Shown here piece after piece: positions 16,055 through 25,330 of a stretch of 64,000 nt of DNA (the stretch's first letter is position 1; each line of letters opens with the position of its first letter). Origin of the DNA: Pseudomonas sp. LFM046 (GTDB taxonomy: Bacteria; Pseudomonadota; Gammaproteobacteria; Pseudomonadales; Pseudomonadaceae); assembly GCF_000949385.2 (NCBI RefSeq), contig NZ_JYKO02000001.1, positions 5,540,678-5,604,677 on the forward strand. Direction: 5' to 3'. The notes under the pieces were generated by a model that searched no databases, was not told the origin of the DNA, and saw only the letters and a program-made list of their open reading frames with translations. The position numbers were made by a program, and so were the translations under genes.

Positions 16055-16235
16055 GGGCAAAAGATTAACAAACACAACTAAAAACGCATCCACCAATACG
16101 CATCGCCACGCCTAATATATTGTCTTTAATTATCAACAACTTATTTTTGTTTACCGTCAAAAACCAGCAACTTGCCAATGTTTTAGTGTTCGTTTATCGG
16201 CCACCTTTATTGATAAAAGAGATAATCAGTCCAGA
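16055..16235. other. AT-rich intergenic stretch upstream of the MFS gene
   Basis: This about 180-bp stretch is markedly richer in A and T than the rest of the window (for example TAATATATTGTC and TTATTTTTGTTTACC). It probably holds the MFS promoter on the minus strand (a TTGACG near 16150 is a -35 candidate). It adjoins a broken porin gene. No ORF of note and no clear copy of the ech operator were found; a partial TTAGTT match lies near 16078-16084. Confidence 0.5.
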
Positions 16236-16241
16236 ACGACC

Positions 16242-16532
16242 GGTGTCCGGGCCCTGGGTTGCTTCGAGGACAGCCTCGGCACGTTGCCCCGGCGCAACGA
16301 CTACCTGAACGCCAGGGAACGGGAGCTGCAATGGGAAATGGGCTACGTGATCCAGAGTGGCCCGCTGCGCAAGGTGGGCCTGCGGGTGCGCCAGTCGTTC
16401 TACCGCAATGACTTCCCCACCGGCGCCGCCTTCAGGGACGAGAACCAGACGCGGGTGCTGGTCACCTACAACCTGCCGATCTGGCAGGAAAGACGCGGCC
16501 CGGGATTCCGGGCCGCTTCGTGGACGAACTGA
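16242..16532 (+). pseudogene. OprD-family porin remnant (C-terminal end only)
   Basis: An open frame without a credible start encodes LNARERELQWEMGYVIQSGP, LRKVGLRVRQSFYRND and ENQTRVLVTYNLPIW. This is the pattern of the last strands of OprD-type porins (about 420 aa when whole). Roughly 80 residues remain. The reading continues past the expected strand end for about 15 residues before a TGA. OprD porins often accompany aromatic acid catabolic genes, so this is probably the decayed outer-membrane channel of the ferulate cluster. Family is recognised by eye. Confidence 0.65.
16490..16516 (-). terminator. Hairpin downstream of gcvP
   Basis: GCGGCCCGG and CCGGGCCGC (16495-16516) form a 9-bp stem with a 4-base loop. 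On the minus strand it is followed by GTCTTTCC, so it could end gcvP transcription. It overlaps the 3' end of the porin remnant. The T-rich tail is short. Confidence 0.45.
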
Positions 16533-16556
16533 CTCGCTCTTGCGGACAGTCGGTGA

Positions 16557-19433
16557 CTACTCCCGGTAGTCCTCGATCGGCACACAGGCGCAGAACAGGT
16601 TGCGATCGCCGAAGACGTTGTCCACCCGGTTCACCGTTGGCCAGTACTTGTGGGCGCGGGTGTGGTCGGTGGGGGTCACCGCCTCCTCGATGCTGTAGGG
16701 CCGCTCCCAGTGGCCGGTCACATCCGCCAGGGTATGGGGGGCGCGCTTGAGCGGGTTGTCCTCGGCCGGCCAGTCACCGGCCTGCACCTTGGCGATTTCC
16801 GCGCGGATGCTCAGCATCGCCTCGATGAAGCGATCCAGCTCGTGCTTGTTCTCGCTCTCGGTGGGTTCCACCATCAGCGTGCCCGGCACCGGGAAGCTCA
16901 TGGTCGGGGCATGGAAGCCGTAATCCATCAGGCGCTTGGCCACGTCCTCCTCGGTGATGCCGGTTTCCGCCTTGATCGGCCGCAGGTCGAGGATGCACTC
17001 GTGGGCCACGTGGCCGTTGCGACCGCTGTAGAGCACCGGGTAGGCGTCGCCCAGCTGCCGGGCCAGGTAGTTGGCGCTGAGGATGGCCACTTCAGTGGCG
17101 TCCGCCAGGTCCGGGCCCATCATGGCGATGTACATCCAGCTGATCGGGAGAATGCTCGCGCTACCCCAGGGCGCCGCACTGACGGCACCGTTCTCCGGGT
17201 TCGGCCCCTTGAGTTCGATCACCGGGTGGTTGGCGACGAAGGGCGCCAGGTGGGCGCGCACGCCAATGGGCCCCATGCCCGGCCCGCCGCCACCGTGGGG
17301 GATGCAGAAGGTCTTGTGCAGGTTCATGTGGGAGACGTCGGCGCCGATGTCCGCCGGCCGCGCCAGTCCCACCTGGGCATTGAGGTTGGCGCCGTCCATG
17401 TAGACCTGGCCGCCGTGGCTGTGGATAACCTCGCAGATCTCGCGGATACCTTCCTCGTACACGCCGTGGGTCGAGGGATAGGTGGCCATCAGGCAGGACA
17501 GTTGGCTGCCGGCTTCGGCGGCCTTGCGCTTGAGGTCCTCCAGGTCGACGTTGCCATCCTGGTCGCACTCGACGATGACCACGCGCATGCTCGCCATCTG
17601 CGCCGACGCCGGGTTGGTGCCGTGGGCTGACGCAGGGATCAGGCAGATATTGCGGTGCCCCTCGCCGCGGCTTTCGTGATAGCGGCGGATGGCGAGCAGG
17701 CCGGCGTATTCGCCCTGGGCGCCGGAATTGGGCTGCATGCAGATGGCGTCGAAACCGGTAATGGCGCAGAGCCAGGCTTCCAGCTCGTCGATCATCAGCT
17801 TGTAGCCGAGGGCCTGCTCACGGGGCGCGAAGGGATGCAGATTGGCGAATTCCGGCCAGGTGATGGGGATCATCTCGCTGGTGGCGTTGAGCTTCATGGT
17901 GCAGGAGCCGAGGGGGATCATCGCCTGGTTCAGGGCCAGGTCCTTGTTCTCCAGCTGCTTGAGGTAACGCAGCATCTCGGTTTCGCTGTGGTGCGCATTG
18001 AACACCGGGTGGCTGAGGTAGCCGCTGCTGCGCAAGAGCTCCGCCGGAATCCCCGGAAGCAGTACCGACTGATCCAGTTCATCGACGGACAGACCGTGGT
18101 CGGCGCCGAGGAAGATGCAGAACAACTGGTCCACGGTTTCCGCCGTGCAGGTCTCGTCGAGGCTGACCCCCAGCTTGCCGCGGCCGAGGATGCGCAGGTT
18201 GATGCGCGCCGCCTTGGCCGATTCGATCACGGCGGTCTGGCTGCCCCCCACATCCAGGGTCAGGGTGTCGAAGAAGTATTGGTTGTCTCGCTGGATGCCC
18301 CGCCGTGCCAGCCCTTCGGCGAGGATGGCGGTGAGCCGGTGGACCCGTTGGGCAATGCGCCGCAATCCCTCGGGACCGTGGTAGACGGCGTAGCAGCTGG
18401 CGATGTTGGCCAGCAGCACCTGGGCCGTGCAGATGTTGGAGTTGGCCTTCTCGCGGCGGATGTGTTGCTCACGGGTCTGCAGGGCCATGCGCAGGGCGAC
18501 GTTGCCACGGGCGTCCTTGGAGACACCGATGATCCGCCCCGGCATGGCGCGCTTGAAGTCGTCACGGGTGGCGAAGAAGGCCGCATGGGGGCCGCCGTAG
18601 CCCATGGGCACGCCGAAGCGCTGGGCCGAGCCGAACACCACGTCCGCGCCCAGCTCGCCGGGCGGGGTGAGCAACAGCAGGCTGAGCAGGTCGGCGCCGA
18701 CGCAGGCCAGGGCCTGCTGGCCGTGCAGGTGCTCGATCAGGGGGCGCAGGTCGCGGATTTCGCCGTGGGTGTCGGGGTACTGCAGCACGGCGCCGAAGAC
18801 CTGGTGCTGCGCCAGGTTATCCACATGGTCCACCACCACGTCGAAGCCGAAGGCCTGGGCGCGGGTCTGCACCACGGAGATGGTCTGCGGGTGGCAGTCC
18901 TCGTCGACGAAGAACAGGTTGCTCTTCGACTTGGCCACGCGCTTGGCAAGGGCCATGGCTTCGGCGGCGGCTGTGGCCTCGTCCAGCAGGGAAGCACTCG
19001 CGAGGTCGAGGCCGGTGAGGTCGATGGTCAACTGCTGGAAATTCAGCAGCGCCTCCAGCCGGCCCTGGGCGATTTCCGGCTGGTAGGGGGTGTAGGCGGT
19101 GTACCAGCCAGGGTTTTCCAGCACGTTGCGCAGGATCACCGTGGGCGTGAGGGTGCCGTAGTAGCCCATGCCGATCAGGCTCGTCCACAGCTGGTTCTGC
19201 TCGGCGTAGCCACGCAGCTTCGCCAGGGCCTGCTGCTCATCCAGCGCCGCCGGCAGGTCCAGCGGCCGGTTGAGACGGATCGCCGGAGGCACCGTCTGCA
19301 CGATCAGCTCGTCGCGGCTGGCGAGCCCCAGGGTTTCCAACATGGCCTGTTGCTCGGTGTCGTCCGGCCCCAGGTGGCGGCGGAGGAAGGCGTCGGGCTG
19401 TTGGAGCTGGGACAGCGAGGGCATCTGGGACAT
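16557..19433 (-). CDS. gcvP: Glycine dehydrogenase (P protein of glycine cleavage system)
   Basis: 958 aa from ATG 19433 ([20 protein letters not shown]), supported by GAGGTT upstream. A long in-frame start further up has no ribosome site. It is a single-chain P protein. The PLP lysine lies in [20 protein letters not shown]. Other landmarks are RRHLGP at the N-terminus and [15 protein letters not shown]. It decarboxylates glycine and passes the aminomethyl group to the lipoyl arm of GcvH. It follows gcvH but is separated from it by an intrinsic terminator. Confidence 0.96.
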   Translation of the reverse strand: MSQMPSLSQLQQPDAFLRRHLGPDDTEQQAMLETLGLASRDELIVQTVPPAIRLNRPLDLPAALDEQQALAKLRGYAEQNQLWTSLIGMGYYGTLTPTVILRNVLENPGWYTAYTPYQPEIAQGRLEALLNFQQLTIDLTGLDLASASLLDEATAAAEAMALAKRVAKSKSNLFFVDEDCHPQTISVVQTRAQAFGFDVVVDHVDNLAQHQVFGAVLQYPDTHGEIRDLRPLIEHLHGQQALACVGADLLSLLLLTPPGELGADVVFGSAQRFGVPMGYGGPHAAFFATRDDFKRAMPGRIIGVSKDARGNVALRMALQTREQHIRREKANSNICTAQVLLANIASCYAVYHGPEGLRRIAQRVHRLTAILAEGLARRGIQRDNQYFFDTLTLDVGGSQTAVIESAKAARINLRILGRGKLGVSLDETCTAETVDQLFCIFLGADHGLSVDELDQSVLLPGIPAELLRSSGYLSHPVFNAHHSETEMLRYLKQLENKDLALNQAMIPLGSCTMKLNATSEMIPITWPEFANLHPFAPREQALGYKLMIDELEAWLCAITGFDAICMQPNSGAQGEYAGLLAIRRYHESRGEGHRNICLIPASAHGTNPASAQMASMRVVIVECDQDGNVDLEDLKRKAAEAGSQLSCLMATYPSTHGVYEEGIREICEVIHSHGGQVYMDGANLNAQVGLARPADIGADVSHMNLHKTFCIPHGGGGPGMGPIGVRAHLAPFVANHPVIELKGPNPENGAVSAAPWGSASILPISWMYIAMMGPDLADATEVAILSANYLARQLGDAYPVLYSGRNGHVAHECILDLRPIKAETGITEEDVAKRLMDYGFHAPTMSFPVPGTLMVEPTESENKHELDRFIEAMLSIRAEIAKVQAGDWPAEDNPLKRAPHTLADVTGHWERPYSIEEAVTPTDHTRAHKYWPTVNRVDNVFGDRNLFCACVPIEDYRE

Positions 19434-19461
19434 GGGCAGAACCTCGTTTGGCCTCATCGAA

Positions 19462-19495
19462 AAACAAAAAGCCTCGACTAGCGAGGCTTTTTGAA
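19462..19495 (-). terminator. Intrinsic terminator between gcvH and gcvP
   Basis: On the minus strand GCCTCGCTAGTCGAGGC forms a stem with A-rich 5' and T-rich 3' sides (AAAAAGCC, then GGCTTTTTGTTTTTC). It lies inside the 77-bp gap between gcvH and gcvP, so it should lower or gate gcvP expression from the gcvT-gcvH transcript. Confidence 0.8.
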
Positions 19496-19510
19496 AGGAT
19501 AGCGGGTGAA

Positions 19511-19900
19511 TCAGCTATCGGCGTCGGCGGCTGCCTTGTAGGCGGCGGCATCGAGCAGTTTTTCCAGCTCGGCCACATCGCTGGGCTTGAGCTTGAAGAA
19601 CCAGGAGCCGTACGGATCGCTGTTGACGCTTTCGGGGGCATCGCTGACGGCTTCGTTTACCGCGACCACTTCGCCGCTGATCGGCGAGTAGATGTCGGAG
19701 GCGGCCTTCACCGACTCCACCACGCCGGCTTCCTGACCTGCGGCCAGGGTCTTGCCGACTTCCGGCAGTTCGACGAAGACCACGTCACCCAGGGCTTCCT
19801 GGGCATGGTCGGTGATGCCCACGGTAACGGTGCCATCGGCTTCCAGACGGGCCCACTCGTGGCTGGGGGCGTAACGCAGTTCAGCGGGGATGTTGCTCAT
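19511..19900 (-). CDS. gcvH: Glycine cleavage system H protein
   Basis: 129 aa, the usual size. The lipoylated lysine is in [14 protein letters not shown] (near residue 64), and the ending region [12 protein letters not shown] is typical. GcvH shuttles the aminomethyl intermediate from GcvP to GcvT via its lipoyl arm. It lies 43 bp downstream of gcvT in the same direction. Confidence 0.96.
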   Translation of the reverse strand: MSNIPAELRYAPSHEWARLEADGTVTVGITDHAQEALGDVVFVELPEVGKTLAAGQEAGVVESVKAASDIYSPISGEVVAVNEAVSDAPESVNSDPYGSWFFKLKPSDVAELEKLLDAAAYKAAADADS

Positions 19901-19943
19901 GTCGAGTTCCTCAGAGACTGTGGCGGATGGCCCGCCTGCAAAT

Positions 19944-21026
19944 TTAGATCAAGGCTTTGCCATTGCGCACGAAGTTCGGTCGGACGACGCGAACCGGGAA
20001 CCACTTGCCGCGGATTTCCACTTCGGCGCGCTCGCCCGTCGCCATGGGCACGCGGGCCATGGCGATGGATTTGTTCAGGGTCGGCGAGAAACTGCCGCTG
20101 GTGATCTCGCCTTCACCCACGCCTTCCACCCGCACCACCTGGTGGGCACGCAGCACACCACGTTCTTCCAGCACCAGGCCGACCAGCTTGCTGGCCACGC
20201 CGGCAGACCGTTCAGCTTCGAGGGCCTTGCGACCGATGAAGTCACGCGACTCCGGTTCCCAGGCCACGGTCCAGGCCATGTTGGACACCAGCGGGGAGGC
20301 GTCTTCGGTCATGTCCTGGCCGTAGAGGTTCATCCCGGCTTCCAGGCGCAGGGTGTCGCGGGCGCCGAGGCCGATGGGGGCGATGCCGGCACCGACCAGC
20401 TCGTTGAAGAAGCCGGCGGCCTGGTCGGCGGGGAGCATGATTTCCAGGCCGTCTTCACCGGTGTAGCCGGTGCGGGCGATGAACCAGTCATCGTCGGGCA
20501 GGCCCTGGAAAGGCTTGAGTTCGTGGATCAGCGCGGCGCGCTCGGTGCTCACCAGCTCGGCCACCTTGGCGCGGGCGCTGGGGCCCTGGATGGCGAGGAT
20601 GGCGAGGTCGGAGCGCTCGGTCATCTGGACGTCGAAGCCCTGGCTGCGCACCAGCATCCAGGCGAGGTCCTTGTCACGGGTGGCGGCATTGACCACCAGG
20701 CGGTAGCCGGTGGCGGTAAGGTAGACGATCAGATCGTCGACCACCCCGCCGCGCTCGTTGAGCATGGCGCTATAGAGCGCCTTGCCGGGGGATTGCAGGC
20801 GCTCGACGTCGTTGGCCAGGAGTTGCTGGAGCCAGGCCTTGGCCTGGGTGCCGGCGATGTCCACCACCGTCATGTGGGAAACGTCGAAGACGCCGCAGTC
20901 GCGGCGCACCTGGTGATGTTCCTCGACCTGGGAGCCGTAGTGCAGCGGCATGTCCCAGCCGCCGAAATCGACCATCTTGGCTCCCAGTGCCAGGTGCTGG
21001 TCATGCAGTGGAGTGCGCTGTCCCAT
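19944..21026 (-). CDS. gcvT: Aminomethyltransferase (T protein of glycine cleavage system)
   Basis: 360 aa. The N-terminus ([20 protein letters not shown]) and motifs [26 protein letters not shown], and [20 protein letters not shown] are those of GcvT. It transfers the one-carbon unit to tetrahydrofolate and releases ammonia. It is first in the gcvT-gcvH-gcvP order. I looked for a glycine riboswitch in the 197 bp upstream and saw none. Confidence 0.96.
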   Translation of the reverse strand: MGQRTPLHDQHLALGAKMVDFGGWDMPLHYGSQVEEHHQVRRDCGVFDVSHMTVVDIAGTQAKAWLQQLLANDVERLQSPGKALYSAMLNERGGVVDDLIVYLTATGYRLVVNAATRDKDLAWMLVRSQGFDVQMTERSDLAILAIQGPSARAKVAELVSTERAALIHELKPFQGLPDDDWFIARTGYTGEDGLEIMLPADQAAGFFNELVGAGIAPIGLGARDTLRLEAGMNLYGQDMTEDASPLVSNMAWTVAWEPESRDFIGRKALEAERSAGVASKLVGLVLEERGVLRAHQVVRVEGVGEGEITSGSFSPTLNKSIAMARVPMATGERAEVEIRGKWFPVRVVRPNFVRNGKALI

Positions 21027-21223
21027 GGGTTTCTCCTTCCGGGCTTGGCGTAGGTGCGACGGGCCGGCGGTGCGGGATCATCCGCTGCCGCTGCGGGACG
21101 CGCCGCAACGAATGGCGCGCATTGTAGCTGCAAGGTAGGAGACTGGACACTCCGGCTGGCAACCAATGCTGCGGCGGCGAAAAGCCCTGTCCAGTCGGCC
21201 CGCGAGTCCCTCGGTCGGCGCCG

Positions 21224-22843
21224 CTAGTGGCCGATTCGCCGTGCCGAACGGCGGATCAGGCCGATGACCGGCAGCAGGCCGGCCAGCACCAGAGTGAGGG
21301 CGGGCAGCGCCGCGCGGGCCCATTCGCCTTCACTGGTCATTTCGAAGATGCGCACCGCCAGGGTGTCCCAGCCGAAGGGACGCATCAGCAGGGTGGCGGG
21401 CATTTCCTTGAGCACATCGACGAACACCAGCAACGCGGCGCTGAGGGTGCCGGGCACCAGCAGCGGCAGGTAGACCCGGAAGAACAACGCCGGGCCACCC
21501 ACGCCCAGGCTGCGGGAGGCTTCAGGCAACGACGGGCGGATGCGCGACAGGCCGTTTTCCAGCGGCCCGTAGGCCACCGCCATGAAGCGCACCAGATAGG
21601 CCAGCAGCAAGGCGCCGAGGCTGCCCAGCAGCAGCGGCTTGCCGGCGCCGCCGAGCCAGCCGGAAAGCGGGATCACCAGGCGGCTGTCGAGGTAGCTGAA
21701 GGCGAGCATGATCGACACCGCCAGCACCGAGCCCGGCAGCGCGTAGCCCAGGTTGGCCAGGGCCACCGCGGCGCGCACTGGCCGGGTCGGCGCCAGTCGC
21801 CGGGAGAACGCCAGGAGCAGGGCCACGCAGACGGTGAGCAGCGCAGCCATGCCGCCGAGGTACAGCGTGTGCAGGATCATGCCGGCGTAGCGCTCGTCCA
21901 GATCGAAGCGGCCCCGCTGCCAGAACCAGACCAGCAGCTGCAGCATGGGAATGACGAAGGCACAGGCGAACACCAGCGAGCACCAGAACGTGGCGGCCAG
22001 CGCCTTGATGCCGTGCAGGTGATAGAGCGCCTTGCCCCTCGGCCGCTCGCTGACCGGGCGGCTCGCACCACGGGCACGGCGTTCGCCGTAGAGCACCAGG
22101 CAGACGCCGAGCAGCAGCAGGCTGGCCAGCTGGGCCGCGCTGGAAAGGCTGAAGAAGCCGTACCAGGTCTTGTAGATGGCGGTGGTGAAGGTGTCGAAGT
22201 TGAACACCGCCACTGCGCCGAAGTCCGCCAGGGTTTCCATGACCGCCAGGGCCAGGCCGGCGCCAATGGCCGGTCGCGCCATGGGCAGGGCGACGTGCCA
22301 GAAGGCGCGCCAGGGCGACTGGCCAAGCACCCGCGCGGCTTCCATCAGCCCTTTGCCCTGGGCCAGGAAGGCTGCGCGCGCCAGCAGGTAGACGTAGGGG
22401 TAGAACACCAGCACCAGTACGAGGATCACCCCGCCGGTGGAGCGCACCCGGGGTAGCCTCAGGCCGCTGCCGAACCATTCGCGGAGCAGGGTCTGCACGG
22501 GGCCGGAGAAATCGAACAAGCCGATGAAAACGAAGGCCAGCACATAGGCCGGAACGGCGAAGGGCAGCATCAGCGCCCAGTCCAGCCAGCGCCGCCCGGG
22601 GAATTCACAGAGGCTGGTGAGCCACGCCAGGCTGACGCCGATCAGGGTCACCCCCACCGAGACGCCGGACACCAGCACCAGCGTATTGCCCAGCAACCGC
22701 GGCATCTGGGTCGCCCACAGGTGGGACCAGATTTCGCCATCCACCTCGCCCCAGGACAGCAGCAGCACGCTGAGGGGCAGCAGGACCAGGACGGCGACGG
22801 CAAAGCTGATGGGGTACCAACGGCGCTGGGCGGGATGGGCCAC
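21224..22843 (-). CDS. Iron(III)-type ABC transporter permease (FbpB-like)
   Basis: 539 aa from a GTG start with AGAGG upstream. It is a fused double permease of about 12 membrane segments, with two EAA-type loops (EAARVLGQSPWRAFWHVALP near residue 175 and EASRSLGVGGPALFFRVYLP near 450). That organisation is typical of FbpB/SfuB iron permeases. The binding-protein gene lies just upstream. No ATP-binding subunit gene is present, so an ATPase from elsewhere must serve it. Confidence 0.87.
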   Translation of the reverse strand: MAHPAQRRWYPISFAVAVLVLLPLSVLLLSWGEVDGEIWSHLWATQMPRLLGNTLVLVSGVSVGVTLIGVSLAWLTSLCEFPGRRWLDWALMLPFAVPAYVLAFVFIGLFDFSGPVQTLLREWFGSGLRLPRVRSTGGVILVLVLVFYPYVYLLARAAFLAQGKGLMEAARVLGQSPWRAFWHVALPMARPAIGAGLALAVMETLADFGAVAVFNFDTFTTAIYKTWYGFFSLSSAAQLASLLLLGVCLVLYGERRARGASRPVSERPRGKALYHLHGIKALAATFWCSLVFACAFVIPMLQLLVWFWQRGRFDLDERYAGMILHTLYLGGMAALLTVCVALLLAFSRRLAPTRPVRAAVALANLGYALPGSVLAVSIMLAFSYLDSRLVIPLSGWLGGAGKPLLLGSLGALLLAYLVRFMAVAYGPLENGLSRIRPSLPEASRSLGVGGPALFFRVYLPLLVPGTLSAALLVFVDVLKEMPATLLMRPFGWDTLAVRIFEMTSEGEWARAALPALTLVLAGLLPVIGLIRRSARRIGH

Positions 22844-22865
22844 GCAAACCTCTCGGGGATCGAAA

Positions 22866-22898
22866 TGGAACGCCCCGGACTGGCCGGGGCGTCGAGTA
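22866..22898 (-). terminator. Hairpin between the iron-binding protein and permease genes
   Basis: CGCCCCGG and CCGGGGCG form a perfect 8-bp stem with a 5-base loop in the 73-bp gap. The minus-strand tail (TTCCATTTC) is only moderately T-rich. It may lower permease expression relative to the binding protein or stabilise the upstream mRNA. Confidence 0.5.
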
Positions 22899-22916
22899 TA
22901 GCGGCAGAGCGGCGGA

Positions 22917-23918
22917 TCAGTTCCAGCCGACCCGGTCCATCATCTTGATGGCTTCGGCCTGGCGCTTGCCGGCCACTTCCACCGGGATGGTATCGGCCTT
23001 GAAGCTGCCCCAGGCCGCCACTTCGGCAGACGGCTTGACCTTCGGGTTGGCCGGGAATTCCTGGTTGATGTCGGCGAACAGGCTCTGCGCTTCGTCGGTG
23101 GTCATCCACTCCACCAGGGCCTTGGCGGCCTCGGGGTGCGGCGCGTGCCTGGTCAGGCCAACGCCCGAGAGGTTGACGTGGACACCACGGTCGGCCTGGT
23201 TCGGCCAGAAGATCTTCACCCGCAGCTCCGGGTTCTGCTTGTGCAGGCGGCCGTAGTAGTAGGTGTTGACGATGCCCACGTCGCACTGGCCGGCGTCCAC
23301 GGCCAGGATCACGGCGTTGTCGTCAGCGAACACGTCGGTGGCGAGGTTGTTCACCCAACCCTTGAGGATTTCCTCGGCCTTGGCGGCGCCGTGGGTCTCG
23401 ATCAGGGTGGCGGTCAGGGACTGGTTGTAGACCTTCTTCGCGGTACGCAGGCAGAGGCGGCCTTCCCAGTTCTTGTCCGCCAGGGCTTCGTAGGTGGACA
23501 GCTCTTGCGGCTTCACCCGCTCGGTGGAGTAGACGATGGTCCGGGCGCGCAGGGACAGGCCGGTCCAGGCGTGGCTGCTGGAGCGGTACTGGGACGGAAT
23601 GTTGGCGTCGATCAGCGGCGAGGTGAAAGGCTGGAGGATGCCCATCTGCTCGGCCTGCCAGAGGTTGCCGGCATCAACGGTGAGCAGCAGGTCGGCCACG
23701 CCGTTCTCGCCCTCGGCCTTGATCCGCTGCATCAGCGGCGCTTCCTTGTCGGTGATGAACTTGATCGGCACACCGGTCTTGGCGGTGTAGGCGTCGAATA
23801 CCGGCTTGATCAGCTCATCGATACGCGAGGAATAGACCACCACTTCATCGGCGGCCTGGACCGAAGTGGTGACTGCGGACAGCGCAAGGAGCGCGAAAAG
23901 GGACTTGCGTACCCACAT
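22917..23918 (-). CDS. Periplasmic iron(III)-binding protein of ABC importer (FbpA/FutA-like)
   Basis: 333 aa with a clear Sec signal peptide ([20 protein letters not shown], then [20 protein letters not shown]). The start of the mature protein and the late double-tyrosine region [20 protein letters not shown] match ferric-binding proteins that hold Fe3+ through tyrosines. A Fur-like site lies 29 bp upstream. It is first in a two-gene unit with the permease. Confidence 0.88.
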   Translation of the reverse strand: MWVRKSLFALLALSAVTTSVQAADEVVVYSSRIDELIKPVFDAYTAKTGVPIKFITDKEAPLMQRIKAEGENGVADLLLTVDAGNLWQAEQMGILQPFTSPLIDANIPSQYRSSSHAWTGLSLRARTIVYSTERVKPQELSTYEALADKNWEGRLCLRTAKKVYNQSLTATLIETHGAAKAEEILKGWVNNLATDVFADDNAVILAVDAGQCDVGIVNTYYYGRLHKQNPELRVKIFWPNQADRGVHVNLSGVGLTRHAPHPEAAKALVEWMTTDEAQSLFADINQEFPANPKVKPSAEVAAWGSFKADTIPVEVAGKRQAEAIKMMDRVGWN

Positions 23919-23946
23919 TGCTGGAGCCTCTTGATGGGAACAAAGG

Positions 23947-23965
23947 CTGAATGATAGTCAACCTC
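23947..23965 (-). promoter_or_regulatory. Candidate Fur box upstream of the iron-binding protein gene
   Basis: CTGAATGATAGTCAACCTC matches 12 of 19 positions of the GATAATGATAATCATTATC consensus, with the AATGATA half intact. Its location before an iron importer gene makes Fur control plausible. No binding evidence is available from sequence alone. Confidence 0.45.
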
Positions 23966-24066
23966 AGTTGTGATCTGTAGCGCTATTTATGTCGGGGTAT
24001 GTAACGGCGCCGTCAGGGATTCAGTCGCGCGCAGGGTGGGCGTGGGCCCACCCCGAATGTGGAACG

Positions 24067-25287
24067 TCACGCGCGCGCCAGGTCCGGCAGATCCCCGGAA
24101 AGCCCGAGGGCCTGGCGCACGAACAGCGCCTTGGCTTCGGGCATGCCGTCCACCCACTTCAGGCCGCTGTTGCGCAGCCAGCGCAGGGGCAGCGGGTTGG
24201 CCTGGAACAGCCGCTCGAAGCCTTCCATAGCGGCCATCATCGCCAGGTTGTGGGGCATGCGCCGGCGCTCGAAGCGGCCCAGCACGCGCTCGTCGGCCAG
24301 GCGCTCGCCGCGGCCGAGGGCGTGGAGCAGCACTTCGGCCAGCACCGCCGCGTCGAGGAAGCCGAGGTTGACCCCCTGCCCCGCCAGCGGGTGGATGGTG
24401 TGGGCGGCATCGCCGATCAGCGCCAGCCCCTCTTCGACATAGCGCTTGGCGTGGCGCTGGCGCAGCGGGATGCACAGGCGCGGGTCGGCGGCCAGCACCT
24501 CGCCCAGGCGCCACTCGAAGGCTCGGCCGAGCTCGCTGCAGAAGCCGGCATCGTCCAGGGCCATCAGGCGTTCGGCCTCGGCCGGGGTCACCGACCAGAC
24601 GATGGAGCACCAGTGCTCGCCGTCACGCTCCAGGGGCAGGAAGGCCAGCGGGCCGTCGTCGGTGAAGCGTTGCCAGGCGGTGCGCTGGTGCGGCTCGGTG
24701 CAACGCACGCTGGTGACGATGGCGTGGTGCAGGTAATCCCATTCGCGGGTGGCGCAGCCGGCGAGGCGGCGCACTGCGGAGTTGGCGCCATCGGCGGCCA
24801 CCACCAGAGGAGCGCGCAACTCGCGGCCGTCCACCAGGGTCAGCAGCCAGTCGTCGCCGGAGCGGCGCAGGCGCTCCAGGCGCGCGCCGGGCATCAGGCC
24901 GATGCCGCTGTCATGCAGGGGCTCCATCAGCGCATCCTGCACCACGCGGTTCTCAACGATGTGGCCGAGCACGTCGGCATGCACGCTGGATGCGGAGAAG
25001 TGAATCTGTCCGGTGCCGGAGCCATCCCAGACGTGCATGTCGGAATAAGGACTGCTGCGCCGCGCGACGACGCCCGGCCAGGCGCCGAGGCGCAGGAGGA
25101 TGCGCTGGCTGGCGGCCGAGAGGGCACTGACCCGCGGCTCGAAGGCCGCCGCCGGGTCGAAGGGTTTGACGCTGAGAGGGCTGCCGTCGATCAGCAGGAT
25201 ATCCAGGCCACTGTCCTTCAGTGCCAGGGCCAGGGCACTGCCGACCATGCCGGCACCCACGATGATCAGATCCGCGCGCAATTCCAT
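24067..25287 (-). CDS. ubiI: FAD-dependent ubiquinone-pathway hydroxylase (UbiI/VisC type)
   Basis: 406 aa. The Rossmann motif is VGAGMVGSALALALKDSGL (residues 8-26), the middle DG motif is VVAADGANSAVRRLAG, and the second FAD motif is LIGDAAHTIHPLAGQGVNLG. These are the marks of UbiH/UbiI/UbiF flavin monooxygenases, which hydroxylate the aromatic ring of ubiquinone precursors at the membrane. It lies directly downstream of ubiH. Assignment to ubiI rather than ubiH or ubiF rests on recalled P. aeruginosa gene order and is less sure than the family. Confidence 0.8.
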   Translation of the reverse strand: MELRADLIIVGAGMVGSALALALKDSGLDILLIDGSPLSVKPFDPAAAFEPRVSALSAASQRILLRLGAWPGVVARRSSPYSDMHVWDGSGTGQIHFSASSVHADVLGHIVENRVVQDALMEPLHDSGIGLMPGARLERLRRSGDDWLLTLVDGRELRAPLVVAADGANSAVRRLAGCATREWDYLHHAIVTSVRCTEPHQRTAWQRFTDDGPLAFLPLERDGEHWCSIVWSVTPAEAERLMALDDAGFCSELGRAFEWRLGEVLAADPRLCIPLRQRHAKRYVEEGLALIGDAAHTIHPLAGQGVNLGFLDAAVLAEVLLHALGRGERLADERVLGRFERRRMPHNLAMMAAMEGFERLFQANPLPLRWLRNSGLKWVDGMPEAKALFVRQALGLSGDLPDLARA

Positions 25288-25330
25288 ATCAGGCCTTGAG
25301 GCTCCCTGTGTTCGAGTGAGGCGCGCCCGG

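Noticed and set aside
21027-21223. Possible glycine riboswitch upstream of gcvT
   Set aside because: No tandem aptamer-like pattern or conserved core was visible in this gap.
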